Below are positions 55,030-64,000 of a stretch of 64,000 nucleotides of DNA, in pieces. Below the pieces are notes generated by a model. That model did no database searches. It had not been told where the DNA came from and saw only the letters and a list, made by a program, of their open reading frames with translations. Position 1 is the first letter of the stretch. Each line of letters starts with the position of its first letter. The translations under genes were made by a program, and so were the position numbers. Origin of the DNA: Dryocosmus kuriphilus (Eukaryota; Arthropoda; Insecta; Hymenoptera; Cynipidae); assembly GCA_038277395.1 (NCBI GenBank), contig CM076196.1, forward strand, positions 25,985,260 to 26,049,259. The letters run 5' to 3'.

Positions 55030-56330
55030 CTATAAAAAACGCCTATTCGCCTTCTCTAATCTTTCATTCTCTTCACTCCATTTATGCCACTCCCCTTGAA
55101 TACAGATTTTTTGATACCCTACCTTAGCTATCCTTCCTTTGTCGCTTTCTTCTTTAGCTATCTCTCTTATTTTCCTTTTTATCTCTCTTTCTTTGTGCGT
55201 TAGATCATGATCCAGGTACACTTTTCTTGAACCTAGCCTACTCTTGTTCTTCATGACTTCTTGTTTCGCCTCCCATGAGTCCATATCCACTACCAATACC
55301 CCTTTACTGAATCTACCCTGTCGTCTCACTATCTTAATTCCCCCTCCTGACCCGAACTCTTTTTCTAGAAATTACTATTTCCTTTTCCTTTCCTTCCTGT
55401 GTCGTTATGCCCACAATTGTGAGATTGTTTCTTCTATCCCATCCTTCCCTTTTTTCAAATTCCCGTTCGACCCCACTCACCTTTTTTTCTCTAAACTCCC
55501 TACTTGAGCAGACTCTATTTTCTTTTCCATTATCTCAGTCTTCTTTCTTAAGCCCTCGTCTTGCAGAGTACTCCCCTCTTTTTCCTCCCCAAATTCTCCA
55601 TTTCTACCCTAACCTCTCCTGTCCTCTTTTCTTTCTACTCTCCTATCTGTTTTTCTAACCCCGCTATCCTCTGCTCATTTTTTAATTTGTTCTTTTTCAT
55701 TTCTTCCATCTCTTTCTCTAGGATCTCCGTTCTTTCCTTAATCCTTTTTATCTCTTTTTCCCGTTTCTCATCCCTTTTCTTCAACTCTTCTCTAACTAAT
55801 ACCACCCCTTGATTTGCTTCTGTCGTTTCCCTTTCAATGACTTCCATTCTCTTTTGCCCCTCCTTGATCTCCCTTAATTCATCTCTCATTTCTTTAATCA
55901 TCCTTAGTAATTCTACCTGCTGGTGTTCCTTTTTCCTCTCCTTTTCCCCTTCCTCCCTTGACTGATCCCTTGGATCTTCGTTTCCCCCCTTCTTTACTGG
56001 CGACCTCAACATCGTGCTTTTCTTGACCGGGCTGGCCACAAAAAATTTATTCAAACTTTCGTTCAGATCTCTTTTTCTTTTGCTCAGCGCTGAAATCGTC
56101 TCCAAATCCCCTTTGCTATGTAACCTGTTCCTTGATCTACTCACGTTTTCCCAACCGAGTTTCTTCCCTGCCGTTGGGAAGAAAGAGTTATTAGCTTTTA
56201 GCGGTTTAAAGGAGATGGATTTTATATCAAATTTCAAGTTTGCACGTTCGCTAGCCAGAGCGGTGAAAACAAGTTTGTCAAGTTTGACAGGATCAGAAGG
56301 TGAAGTACTAGAGACAGACGAAAATGACAC
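55030..56330 (-). pseudogene. Second LINE, ORF1 with long coiled coil
   Basis: 56330-55635 begins MSFSSVSSTSPSD, with a basic Ser-rich N-terminus, and passes into about 110 residues of charged heptads (EELKKRDEKREKEIKRIKER), a clear coiled coil for trimer or dimer formation. 55329-55030 has GVLVVDMDSWEAKQEVMKNK and DHDLTHKEREIKRKIR, the RRM/C-terminal part seen in LINE ORF1 proteins. It binds RNA as a chaperone. The two parts are in different frames. Confidence 0.7.
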
Positions 56331-56629
56331 TGAAAGTAGGGACAGGGGAACACACCTATCCTCAATTAAAAAGAAGTTTAATGAAAATGCCTAATGAAAC
56401 GGTTCACGGCATCTTATTCCAGCTATTTCATAGTTTCAAAATCCGTTCCGAATGAAATCCTAGCTGATCGTTTTGCGATTTTGTTCAACAATTACTTTTA
56501 TTTTATTTTAAAATATTTTTACTTATTATATAGTGTTGAGTAAGTCTTGACCTTGTAAGTATGTTGATAACAAGTCTTCGTGTTGCAGGTCAGTAATGAT
56601 GAGATTAAAAACAAAATTTAATTTTAGTT

Positions 56630-56675
56630 TATGAAACGTTTCGGTCCTGGATGTGGACCCTCTTCAGTCAATTTA
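56630..56675 (-). ncRNA. Hammerhead-ribozyme-like motif, left arm
   Basis: The minus strand reads GACTGAAGA, stem II GGTCC-ACATCCA-GGACC and GAAACGTTTCA. The CUGAAGA and GAAAC core elements and a 5-bp stem II are all canonical. Stem I pairs weakly (TTGA with TCA). Hammerheads of this minimal type are known in Penelope-like terminal repeats. Confidence 0.65.
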
Positions 56676-57138
56676 TTTTCTAAAAGGTTGACAAAAATAC
56701 ATCGTTTAAGTTAAGGAATACAAAAATAAAAAATAAAAAATTCTCTTTTAGAAAGAGTTTACAATATCATACAATACATACCTTAATAGTCAAGTAAAAC
56801 ATCGCAAATTTTTAAATAGATCGAGGTTTAAAACATTAGTTTAACGCATAGCGATGATAAAAAATAAAACTTTTAGGTTATAAAACATGAGTCGTTTGAG
56901 GACGAAGAACAAATACAGACTGAATTAAATGGCGGTTTGGAAGGAGAAATCAAAATGGAAAATCAAATGTGTGGATAATAAAGTGTAGTTGTAGATAAGG
57001 TAGGAAGTTATTTAATCTAAATTAGTTAAAGGTCTGTATGCTGTAGGGAAAATATTGTGCTCATATCTAGTGTTCACAGAACTAGGTTCTTTGTTGATAA
57101 AGAAGTTTTCGATAATTTTTCTCCGGCCAGTGTTATTT

Positions 57139-57879
57139 TCAATGTTTAAAAATTTTATAGTTAATAAAGTCAAAGCTATGTCCAGTGTCCATAAAATGTT
57201 GTGTGAGAGTTGTATGATTTGAAGAGTTGAGATTTCTAATGGAGTTTGCATGTTCCCGATTACGAACTTCTATAGGTCTGCCAGTTTCACCTACATAGAC
57301 AGAGTCGCAACCTTTGCAATTATATTTGTAAATCACTCCAGAGAGTTTACCTCTAGGAAGTGGATCTTTAAGGTTATTAAAATATTTTGAGACTTTGTTA
57401 ATAGGTTTGTAAATAGTCTTAATTCTAGCCTTTTTCAAAACCTGTTCAATTTTTTCAGAGAGACCTTTAATGTATGGGCAAACAGTGAAATCAATAAAGT
57501 AATTGGTGTTATGGTTAGTTTTGTTTGAAGAATTACTTTCCGAATTGTAAAAACGATGAGTTTCTTTTTTTAGGCAGTTTTTAATTAGCGAAATTGGATA
57601 TCCATTATTTAATAAAGTTTCTGTTATTAATTTAATATTATCAAATCTGAATTCCAAATCGCAGATTCTGAACATTCTGAAGAACAAGCCAGTTACAACT
57701 CCTATTTTCTGACTAAGAGGGTGTGACGAATTGAAATTTAAAAATCTTCCAGACCACGTAGATTTGTGAAAGCAGTTAAGTTTCAAGTTAGTGTTTTGTC
57801 TAATGATTAAAGTATCTAAGAAACTGATTTTCGAATTATTTTCCATTATTTTCCATTTTCCATTTTTCCAATCATACAA
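57139..57879 (-). pseudogene. Penelope-like RT thumb and GIY-YIG endonuclease
   Basis: The 246-codon frame has NNSKISFLDTLIIRQNTN and FHKSTWSGRFLNF (end of RT), then GVIYKYNCKGCDSVYVGETG with REHANSIR, the GIY-YIG nuclease with its CxxC. The RT core and N-terminus are missing, so this is a 5'-truncated copy. The first residues come from the inversion junction (TTCCATTATTTTCCATTTTC) and are not native. The nuclease domain looks intact. Confidence 0.85.
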
Positions 57880-58417
57880 CTCTCACACAACATTTTATGG
57901 ACACTGGACATAGCTTTGACTTTATTAACTATAAAATTTTAAACATTGAAAATAACACTGGCCGGAGAAAAATTATCGAAAACTTCTTATTATCAACAAA
58001 GAACCTAGTTCTGTGAACACTAGATATGAGCACAATATTTTCCCTACAGCATACAAACCTTTAACTAATTTAGATTAAATAACTTCCTACCTTATCTACA
58101 AACTACACTTTATTATCCACACATTTGATTTTCCATTTTGATTTCTCCTTCCAAACCGCCATTTAATTCAGTCTGTATTTGTCCTTCGTCCTCAAACGAC
58201 TCATGTTTTATAACCTAAAAGTTTTATTTTTTATCATCGCTATGCGTTAAACTAATGTTTTAAACCTCGATCTATTTAAAAATTTGCGATGTTTTACTTG
58301 ACTCTTAAGGTATGTATTGTATGATATTGTAAACTCTTTCTAAAAGAGAATTTTTTATTTTTTATTTTTGTATTCCTTAACTTAAACGATGTATTGTTGT
58401 CAACCTTTTAGAAAATA

Positions 58418-58470
58418 AATTGACTGAAGAGGGTCCACATCCAGGACCGAAACGTTTCATAAACTAAAAT
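58418..58470 (+). ncRNA. Hammerhead-ribozyme-like motif, right arm
   Basis: This is the mirror copy of the left-arm motif. CTGAAGA (58424-58430), GGTCC/GGACC stem II and GAAACG (58449-58454) are unchanged, so both arms keep the same core. Confidence 0.65.
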
Positions 58471-58525
58471 TAAATTTTGTTTTTAATCTCATCATTACTG
58501 ACCTGCAACACGAAGACTTGTTATC

Positions 58526-58900
58526 AACATTTTTACTTATTTTTGACGACACGTTCTAGCTAATAAACGGTTCTAAATTCAATTTTGTTTATTCCATATC
58601 TTGAACTTTTATGATTTACTTACAATTTTCAATATTCTTAGCGTTTGAGCAATAAGTAAGAAGAAGTATGAACGCATCTAGGGAAAAAAATAAAGAATAT
58701 CCCACGTCTTTCATTTTTTGTCGCTCGAACCCAAGCGAAGCCGAGGGCGAGAAACTTGCGGTCTGAGGCATTCTTTACTTCTTCCAAGCAGTGCGTATAA
58801 CTAATTTTCCTCACACTGCAGTAGGGAACATGTAGTACTTCCGGTTTGTGCATGGGGAAAAAATACCACTTCCTTACCATCCTTATTCAATCTTACCAAC
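58526..58900. other. Spacer without clear features
   Basis: No convincing gene is seen. The stretch 58720-58790 is GC-richer (AACCCAAGCGAAGCCGAGGG) and resembles the CGAAGCCGA phrase at 61660, perhaps a small shared repeat. Confidence 0.35.
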
Positions 58901-59009
58901 GTCAACAACATTCCTTTTAAGTTACTCAGTGATCTTAAACTTTTATTCGTCGTTAATGGTCAACAGACAGCCACCTCAATGTATCCTGTCCGTACTGTTT
59001 TATTTCACT

Positions 59010-59843
59010 CAAAGAACTGAAAGAGAATGAAGAAGACGATTCAACCGATAGTGAGCAACATGATGAATCCAATGCTGGGTCGAAATGCTTAAAATTTAGT
59101 AACGCTTGTTTCCGTTTAAAAACTTATGGAGATTTAAAAAATGATCATGAGCATAGTTTACTCTTGTAGGTGGAAATAAGAAACTTGTAATGGAAAATCA
59201 TAGCACTATTCACTCACCTCTCCTCGAAAAAGATGATAATGTACTTGTTATTGAAAAATGTCCAATTACCGAATTACATGTTTTACAAAGCTATGTTAGC
59301 CATTTGTCCTGGAACGGATTTATGCCGCTGCTTACAAAATCAAAAGCGTTACTTTGGCCAAAGAAATTGAAAATCATTGCAAAGAATTATCATGGAGGCA
59401 GTTTTGAAAGAAATGCTTGTAGACAACTTCTACAAGATTCAAATGCACTTGATGATCCAGAAATTTATTCAGATGTAGGCAAATTCGCACTTACACCTTT
59501 CATATCTGCTTTCAAAGCTATGAACAAAATTTTGGATTGTTGTTTTTCTACGTCTACACCTGACCAGGATTTAGATAAACTCGTTAAAGAATTGAAAAAG
59601 GCTTATGCGAGTACAAAAGTTTCTGTGACATTGAAAATTCACATCATTTTTCAACATCTTGAGCATTCCTTGCATTTTTTGGATGGCGAGGGATTTGGAT
59701 TGTGGTCAGAGCTACCAGGTGAATCAGTTCACAGAGACTTTTTAAACGTTTGGAACCGCTACAAAATCAACGTGATAGATGATCCATCTTATCAAGAAAG
59801 ATTAAGAAAAACGGTTGTAGAATACTCATCCATACGTATTTAA
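59010..59843 (+). pseudogene. Unclassified transposon-like ORF, C-terminal part
   Basis: The clean frame 59190-59843 has KIIAKNYHGGSFERNACRQL, ISAFKAMNKILDCCF, SVTLKIHIIFQHLEHSLHF and GLWSELPGESVHRDFLNVW. This arrangement (a YHGG..ACR motif, then a VTxKxH motif, then GESVHxDF) resembles the C-terminus of a protein I associate with repetitive elements in insects and other animals, but I cannot name its superfamily. Upstream (59010-59165) an acidic segment with LKENEEDDSTDSEQHDES and CLKFSNACFRLKTYGDLKND is probably from the same gene, followed by a stop. The N-terminal part is absent. Confidence 0.5.
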
Positions 59844-60295
59844 ATTTTACATTACACATTTTAATAAATTATGTGATCCAAACTGCATCGTTCTTTTTAT
59901 TATTCTCATACCATTTTATAGTAATTATCGGTTATTTTTTTAATTCCCTACTTATTTTTCCGTAGTGATTAAAGACATTACTATTACTACATTAAATGAA
60001 AAGAAAAAAAAAAAGGAACCGCTGTACCATCACGTCCGCGCCGTGGTTCTGGGTTAGGCTGAGAGTGGTACAAGAGTAGGAATTACGTGAAAAAAATTAC
60101 TAACTTTCATATTTCGCTAAAACATGTCGTCAGAAATAAGTAAAAATATTTAAAAATCGGTAATATTACGGTAGTATTACTCTTATCTGCTTTAACAAAC
60201 ATCAAATCTTTGTGTTGAGATTGAAATTTTCTTACAAGATCAAATTTAGGATCGATATCTTTGAATTTATTGTGTTGAATATGGTTTGATATTAT
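59844..60295. other. AT-rich spacer
   Basis: No gene is seen. An A-run followed by a GC-richer phrase (60015-60085, with CACGTCCGCGCCGTGG) may be a scrap of another element. Confidence 0.35.
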
Positions 60296-60745
60296 TTAAG
60301 TAACTGTTTTTCGAATTTTAGATTTTTGATCATTGTCATTTAGACATCTGATAGAGTTTTCAACATTGTCAATAATTGTGTTGACTGGAATTTTGTTAGA
60401 ATTATAATGAACACCGAAATTACTACCTACAGCTAAGATCTCTGCTATCTCATTTGGGATTTCAACATTTGATATGTTTTTGAAACATTTGTTGATTCTC
60501 AAATCCTTTACATTACGATAGGATTCAGTCTTCTTAAGTTTTAATGAATTAAATTTTTTAATACAACTGTCCCTTTTGGAATATTTTAAATTTTGTAAAC
60601 TTTTTTCTTGTGAACTAAAAAAATTGTGAATTGAAAGATCATTTACAGATCGGAGTGTGTAAGATTTTAAAAAGTTTGAATTTTTTCCCAAAAATTTAAT
60701 GCTTTCTACAATGTTATTAATGGTGTAAATTGTTAACATTAACAT
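60296..60745 (-). pseudogene. Penelope-like polyprotein, N-terminal fragment
   Basis: The frame has KFNSLKLKKTESYRNVKDLR, INKCFKNISNVEIPNEIAEI and LAVGSNFGVHYNS. The phrase N(L/V)S.V.IP..(V/A).(D/E)IL..G..F corresponds to VNLSGVQIPDSVQDILRMG in the element at 34446-33943, the N-terminal region of Penelope-like proteins. Downstream domains are lost. Confidence 0.7.
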
Positions 60746-61334
60746 TAGTTTGGTTTTCGATGTGGGTTGGAATAATGCATTCTCTCCTACATTTTATCAG
60801 AACTATGAACATCAATAGCATTTATAATTGTATCTTGCATTAAACACAAAATAAATTTTTTTTCATTTTGCTTTTTTCAAACTACTTTGACTTTGGCGCT
60901 CTAATTCTCATTTGAGGTTTAAACCATCGACAAGCATCTCTATTGTAAACTCCGTTTTTCGCTTCAGTATGTCGTTTGTCCTCTGTCCATTCACGTCATT
61001 CTCCAAAACACATCTTTTAACAAATGTGAATTTTCACTTAAAAGGATTCAGAGCCATTGTTTTTGCTCTGAATTAAAACAACAACAAAATTTTTCTTAAT
61101 CAGTGACTTGTCATATCAGTTGAGTTTTAATACGACTACTCTTTGTACATCGATATGTCTCTTGAGTTATTTGAGGTTAAATCCTCATTCTTTCGATCTT
61201 TGCAACAAACAATGCTTTAATATCTTCAAGTATGTTTATAAAGTTTTTTCCAAATTCTGTATCCTTTTTTTTCTTCGATTATCACTACGAATTTTTTCCT
61301 TTTATTCTTTTCTAGATATTATTAATCTTTTAAA

Positions 61335-61376
61335 TCTTCCTGATGATGATCCGCAATGTGTGTCGAAACGTTGAAA
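61335..61376 (+). ncRNA. Hammerhead-like motif of the third Penelope-like copy
   Basis: CTGATGA (61340-61346) and GAAACGTTG (61365-61373) are canonical. The bases between them pair only partly, so stem II has decayed. Confidence 0.45.
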
Positions 61377-61400
61377 AAAGTTGTCAAGGACATTTTTAAC

Positions 61401-61800
61401 TATTAAATTGGATTTTTTTTCATCATATCTTCGTTTGATTTATTCTACATTCTACAATAAATTGGCTGAAAGACCGGCGAAATTTTACTTACAATTTTTA
61501 CATACCTGTTTGTAACTCCTATTAATTATAAAGTTCACAATTTCACTCGATAATGGGTAAAATAAGACAGAAGCCACGAAAAAATATTGTCTATGCCACG
61601 ATCAGCTAAAACAATTGAATATCAGAATTCGCACGAATAGCGTTGAAGTGTTGCGCAAGCGAAGCCGATTGTCCTGCAGTCGGTAACAGCTTAAGTGGTA
61701 ACAAGTAATAGTAAAGTCGATAAAAAGGAGAGTGTAATTATTAGTAATTATGAGAATGAGATGGAGATGTCCAAAAACTCTAAAATAACCTTTTCCTTTT
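61401..61800. other. Spacer without clear features
   Basis: No convincing gene, repeat or RNA is recognised here. Confidence 0.35.
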
Positions 61801-61929
61801 AAAAAGTGACGTATAGTGACTTTGAAAAAAGTGACATACAGTGACTTTTTCTTTAAAAAGTGACTAAAAGGTGACTTGCAAAAAAAAAGTGACTAAAAGT
61901 GACTTAAGTGACTGTGTGGCAGCCCTGCT
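61801..61929. mobile_element. Right terminus of a hAT-type element with AAGTGACT subterminal repeats
   Basis: The stretch ends GGCAGCCCTG, the inverse of a CAGGGCTGCCACAC hAT-type end. Inside it lie about eight copies of AAAAGTGACT or close variants, all in the same direction. Such subterminal repeats bind hAT transposases. The other terminus is not found in the window. Confidence 0.5.
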
Positions 61930-63060
61930 ATAACCGTAAATTTTTGTAAAGAACCGAGGAGAGTTGTTTGTTTCAGCTGTTCGGCCGAAAAATAAATTTT
62001 TTTTCAAAATTCATCTTTCTTGCATTCGTCTTATAATAAATTATTAGAATTTTTCACAATTTTTCATCACCCTTTGTTAATAACTCTAGAAGATATTTTT
62101 AGGTCCATTTAGGGGGCCGCTATTTTATGATTTTTCAAAATTTTTAATTTTAAATTACTAAGAGATTTTGATATCTAAAAAATTACCTCAGGTCCTTTTT
62201 AATTTTCTGGCTTTAAGATTCCAGAGAAATAAGACTGAAATTATGCTTTCTCCTTTAATATCTACTTTAGCTCAAGAGGCAGCAATCTACTTGAACTTTT
62301 TTAAACCAAGCATATTAAAGGATCTTTTCAAAAAGAGGCTGAATACAGCTATTTATGCAAAACTGCATAATGGTTTCCGTACCTACAAAAGAAAAGAAGT
62401 AATTTAAGTGATGAAAATAAAATAAAATAAACCTTTACAGAGAAGTATAAGTAAAGTAATTAACACTTCCTTTGGGTGGAAAAGACAAACATTCATCTTA
62501 ATAAAAAAATATAAAGTAATATTGTTCCTGAAAAATTAAAACAAAAATAATTGAAAAAAATTAATTTCTTAAATTACGCAAAAGTCCACTGTTTTTTAGT
62601 TTAAAAAAGTAACTCAAGAGTATGAAAAGAATCCACGAAAAAAATAGAATCGGGCAATTATGAGAAATTTGCTTTTGGAAAATTTTTTAAAAATCAGTTA
62701 AAAAAACAGAAAAAATAAGCATGAAGCAATTTTACAAAAAAAAAAAAGTGCAAAATGCAATTGTTTTTCGAAAAAAAATTTTTCCAATAAAATATCTTTA
62801 GAATAATTTAATAACGCAACATTCTTGCTTTTTATCTATAAAAGAATAAATGTTTGCATTAAAGTGAACATTAAAATTGATCTTAAATAATATTTATATT
62901 GTATGGGTTATTCTCACGAAATCTCGAAATTTCTGTCCTTTCAGTTCTAACTGACATATGATGATAATTTTTTTTCCTTGAAAAGAACATTAGTGAAGCT
63001 AATAGTGTTGGTCATAATTTCCGAACCATATGGGTATCTTTAAATAATAACAAGTATTAT
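61930..63060. other. AT-rich region with one short frame of unknown origin
   Basis: Bases 62216-62407 encode NKTEIMLSPLISTLAQEAAI, then YLNFFKPSILKDLFKKRLNT, ending in a stop. I do not recognise it, and it may be the end of a decayed gene. The rest is simple AT-rich DNA. Confidence 0.3.
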
Positions 63061-63076
63061 ATGATACCCTGAAAAT

Positions 63077-63683
63077 CATTCCCTCACTATGTCCCAAACT
63101 CCAGATTGAAACACTTTTGAATTTTTCAATAAAAAATTTCTCAAAAAATTCGTTTGCAAGTTTGACTAATCTATTAAAAATACTATGAATTTTCAAAAAT
63201 CTTTTGAATTTGGAATAAAAAGTAATGAACAAGTTTTCAAATATAGATTTAACATGTGTCCCATAAAAAAAACCATTCCCTCACACCTTTACCGACAGTC
63301 GATACATGAATGCATTTATAATCATTTCATAAACGCTCTCATTGGTTTTTCATAGTTGGCAGTACTGTCAATTGTTCCAAATGTCAAATTCATCTCAAAC
63401 TTGTTCGAGTGTCTGTTGCAAGAAGATTTTATGAAAATTATTTAAAGATTACATTTTCGGCCATCATTCCATCACATTAAAAAAACAAAGAGGTAATTAA
63501 GATATCTAAATATTAATTACACAGTTAAGTATGTATTTAGAGGCAGTAAACTTACGCAAAAATTCAGATGTAACAAATGGTAATGTTGCAAGATTTTTTA
63601 GGTTATTTTTTATTTCGTCATTCCCTCACCGTCATTACCTCATTTCAACTTAAAATGAGGGAATGCCGATTTATGAGGTAATG
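63077..63683. repeat. Cluster of CATTCCCTCA/CATTACCTCA motifs with a symmetric block
   Basis: CATTCCCTCA occurs at 63077, 63274 and 63619, CATTCCATCA at 63465, and CATTACCTCA at 63633. The inverted forms TGAGGGAATG (63656) and TGAGGTAATG (63674) complete a symmetric block at 63619-63683. The cluster lies directly upstream of the ORF at 63771. Confidence 0.55.
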
Positions 63684-63770
63684 GCTTTTAGACTAGTCCA
63701 ACTTGGCTTTTTTATTTCTTTGTTTATATAAACCTTGAATTCACCGTTTTTCTTATTTTAGGGCCAAATA

Positions 63771-63992
63771 ATGTCGAGAAAAAAGAAGTTGTCTGATGCA
63801 GAAGCTAAATTGAAGAAGAAAGAGTACGATAGGAAGCGCCGGGAAAAAATGAAGTCTAATCCTGGTAGTTTAGAAAAACTTCGCGAAAAAGAAAGAGTTA
63901 AATACGTAAAAAAAAGAGAAAGGTCAAGCGAAACCTACATCCACTACGAATTCCAGAGAAAGAAGACTAAAAAGAAAAAATTGGAAGAATAA
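63771..63992 (+). CDS. Short basic protein N-terminus (MSRKKKLSDAEAKLKKKEYD)
   Basis: The 73-codon frame follows a good acceptor (TTTTTCTTATTTTAG at about 63748-63762) and begins ATGTCGAGAAAAAAG. The protein is about 45% Lys/Arg/Glu and reads KKEYDRKRREKMKSNPGSLE and LREKERVKYVKKRERSS, an alpha-helical basic segment of the kind seen at the start of several uncharacterised, repeat-associated insect proteins. It stops at TAA (63990), so it is either complete and tiny or cut by a frame break near the window edge. No function can be assigned. Confidence 0.4.
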   Translation: MSRKKKLSDAEAKLKKKEYDRKRREKMKSNPGSLEKLREKERVKYVKKRERSSETYIHYEFQRKKTKKKKLEE

Positions 63993-64000
63993 TAGTAAAA

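Larger units (their letters stand above)
51430..56390 (-). mobile_element. Second LINE type with coiled-coil ORF1, endonuclease and RT
   Basis: All domains of a non-LTR element lie in order on the minus strand: coiled-coil ORF1 (56330-55030), endonuclease (54926-54118), RT (53750-52830) and a Cys/His C-terminal motif (52004-51768). The coding strand is strikingly rich in A and G, so the plus strand looks like CTTTCC-type polypyrimidine for 4.6 kb. Frame breaks are frequent. One lies at a run of 20 C (54504-54523). Confidence 0.8.
56570..58525 (-). mobile_element. 5'-truncated Penelope-like element with long inverted arms
   Basis: Left arm about 56575-57215 and right arm about 57876-58525 are near-perfect inverted copies (for example GACACTGGACATAGCTTTGA at 57899 and its complement near 57175). 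The arms include the coding end of the gene, so the right arm is an inverted copy of the 3' part. Each arm carries a hammerhead-like motif. Confidence 0.85.
60296..61400 (-). mobile_element. Penelope-like element fragment (N-terminal region and terminal repeat)
   Basis: A minus-strand coding piece (60296-60745) is followed, on its 5' side, by a region ending in a plus-strand hammerhead-like motif at 61335-61376. This is the same relative arrangement as in the elements at 31645-34972 and 56570-58525. The RT and nuclease parts are missing. Confidence 0.55.

Noticed and set aside
51522..56014. Many plus-strand frames rich in Ser, Phe and Leu
   Set aside because: They are antisense shadows of the purine-biased LINE genes on the minus strand.

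Overview
The window looks like AT-rich nuclear DNA from an insect. The evidence is spliceosomal introns, a eukaryotic TMF1-like Golgi coiled-coil gene, an intron-containing tRNA-Ile(UAU), and a dense load of insect-type transposons (hAT, Tc1/mariner, Penelope-like, jockey-like LINE, LTR elements). A hymenopteran is my guess from the general look of the satellites; nothing in the window fixes the order or species. Only two host genes are well supported: the 5' half of TMF1 on the minus strand (coding exons 18972-17367, 10500-10399 and 5891-5613, the rest lying beyond the left edge) and the tRNA gene at 28357-28449.

Layout. 1-5560: the 3' end of an LTR retroelement whose LTR is split by a 3.4-kb foldback hAT element (1420-4846, 8-bp target duplication), itself holding two further palindromes. 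5613-18972: TMF1, whose two introns are almost entirely repeats. These are a 3.1-kb TIR element filled with a roughly 21-bp AT minisatellite (5961-9055), a foldback Tc1-type element rich in TCAAGGTCA sites (9070-10341), and 6.2 kb of the same minisatellite in the opposite orientation (10560-16770). 19229-21019: a second TCAAGGTCA-rich element just upstream of TMF1. 21030-26630: two satellite types. 26640-28450: low-repeat sequence with a candidate exon and the tRNA gene. 29100-31640: fragments of a GC-tailed repeat family and a LINE fragment. 31645-34972: a Penelope-like element with inverted terminal repeats. 35648-39970: a decayed hAT element carrying a perfect solo LTR (36350-37662). 40155-50600: two copies of a jockey-like LINE with a hAT element between them (41258-46519), itself interrupted by the GC-tailed repeat, and a Tc1 element inside the second LINE copy (47268-48537). 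51430-56390: a second LINE type. 56570-58525 and 60296-61400: two more Penelope-like copies. 58900-59843: an unclassified transposon-like gene remnant. 61800-61929: a hAT terminus. 63771-63992: a short basic ORF.

The strongest unusual signal is in the LTRs. The solo LTR carries a tandem array of paired hairpins whose stems differ from copy to copy but stay base-paired, around a nearly invariant loop (ACTGGCGCAACTA). The LTR at the left edge carries an analogous array with a different conserved core, upstream of a TATA box. Compensated stem changes suggest that folding as RNA or single-stranded DNA is under selection. Other notable points are complementary satellite arrays flanking one small TMF1 exon, arrays of FTZ-F1/ERR-type sites in a mobile element next to TMF1, hammerhead-like motifs at the ends of the Penelope-like elements, and repeated single-base frame breaks in homopolymers (including in TMF1), which may be assembly errors.
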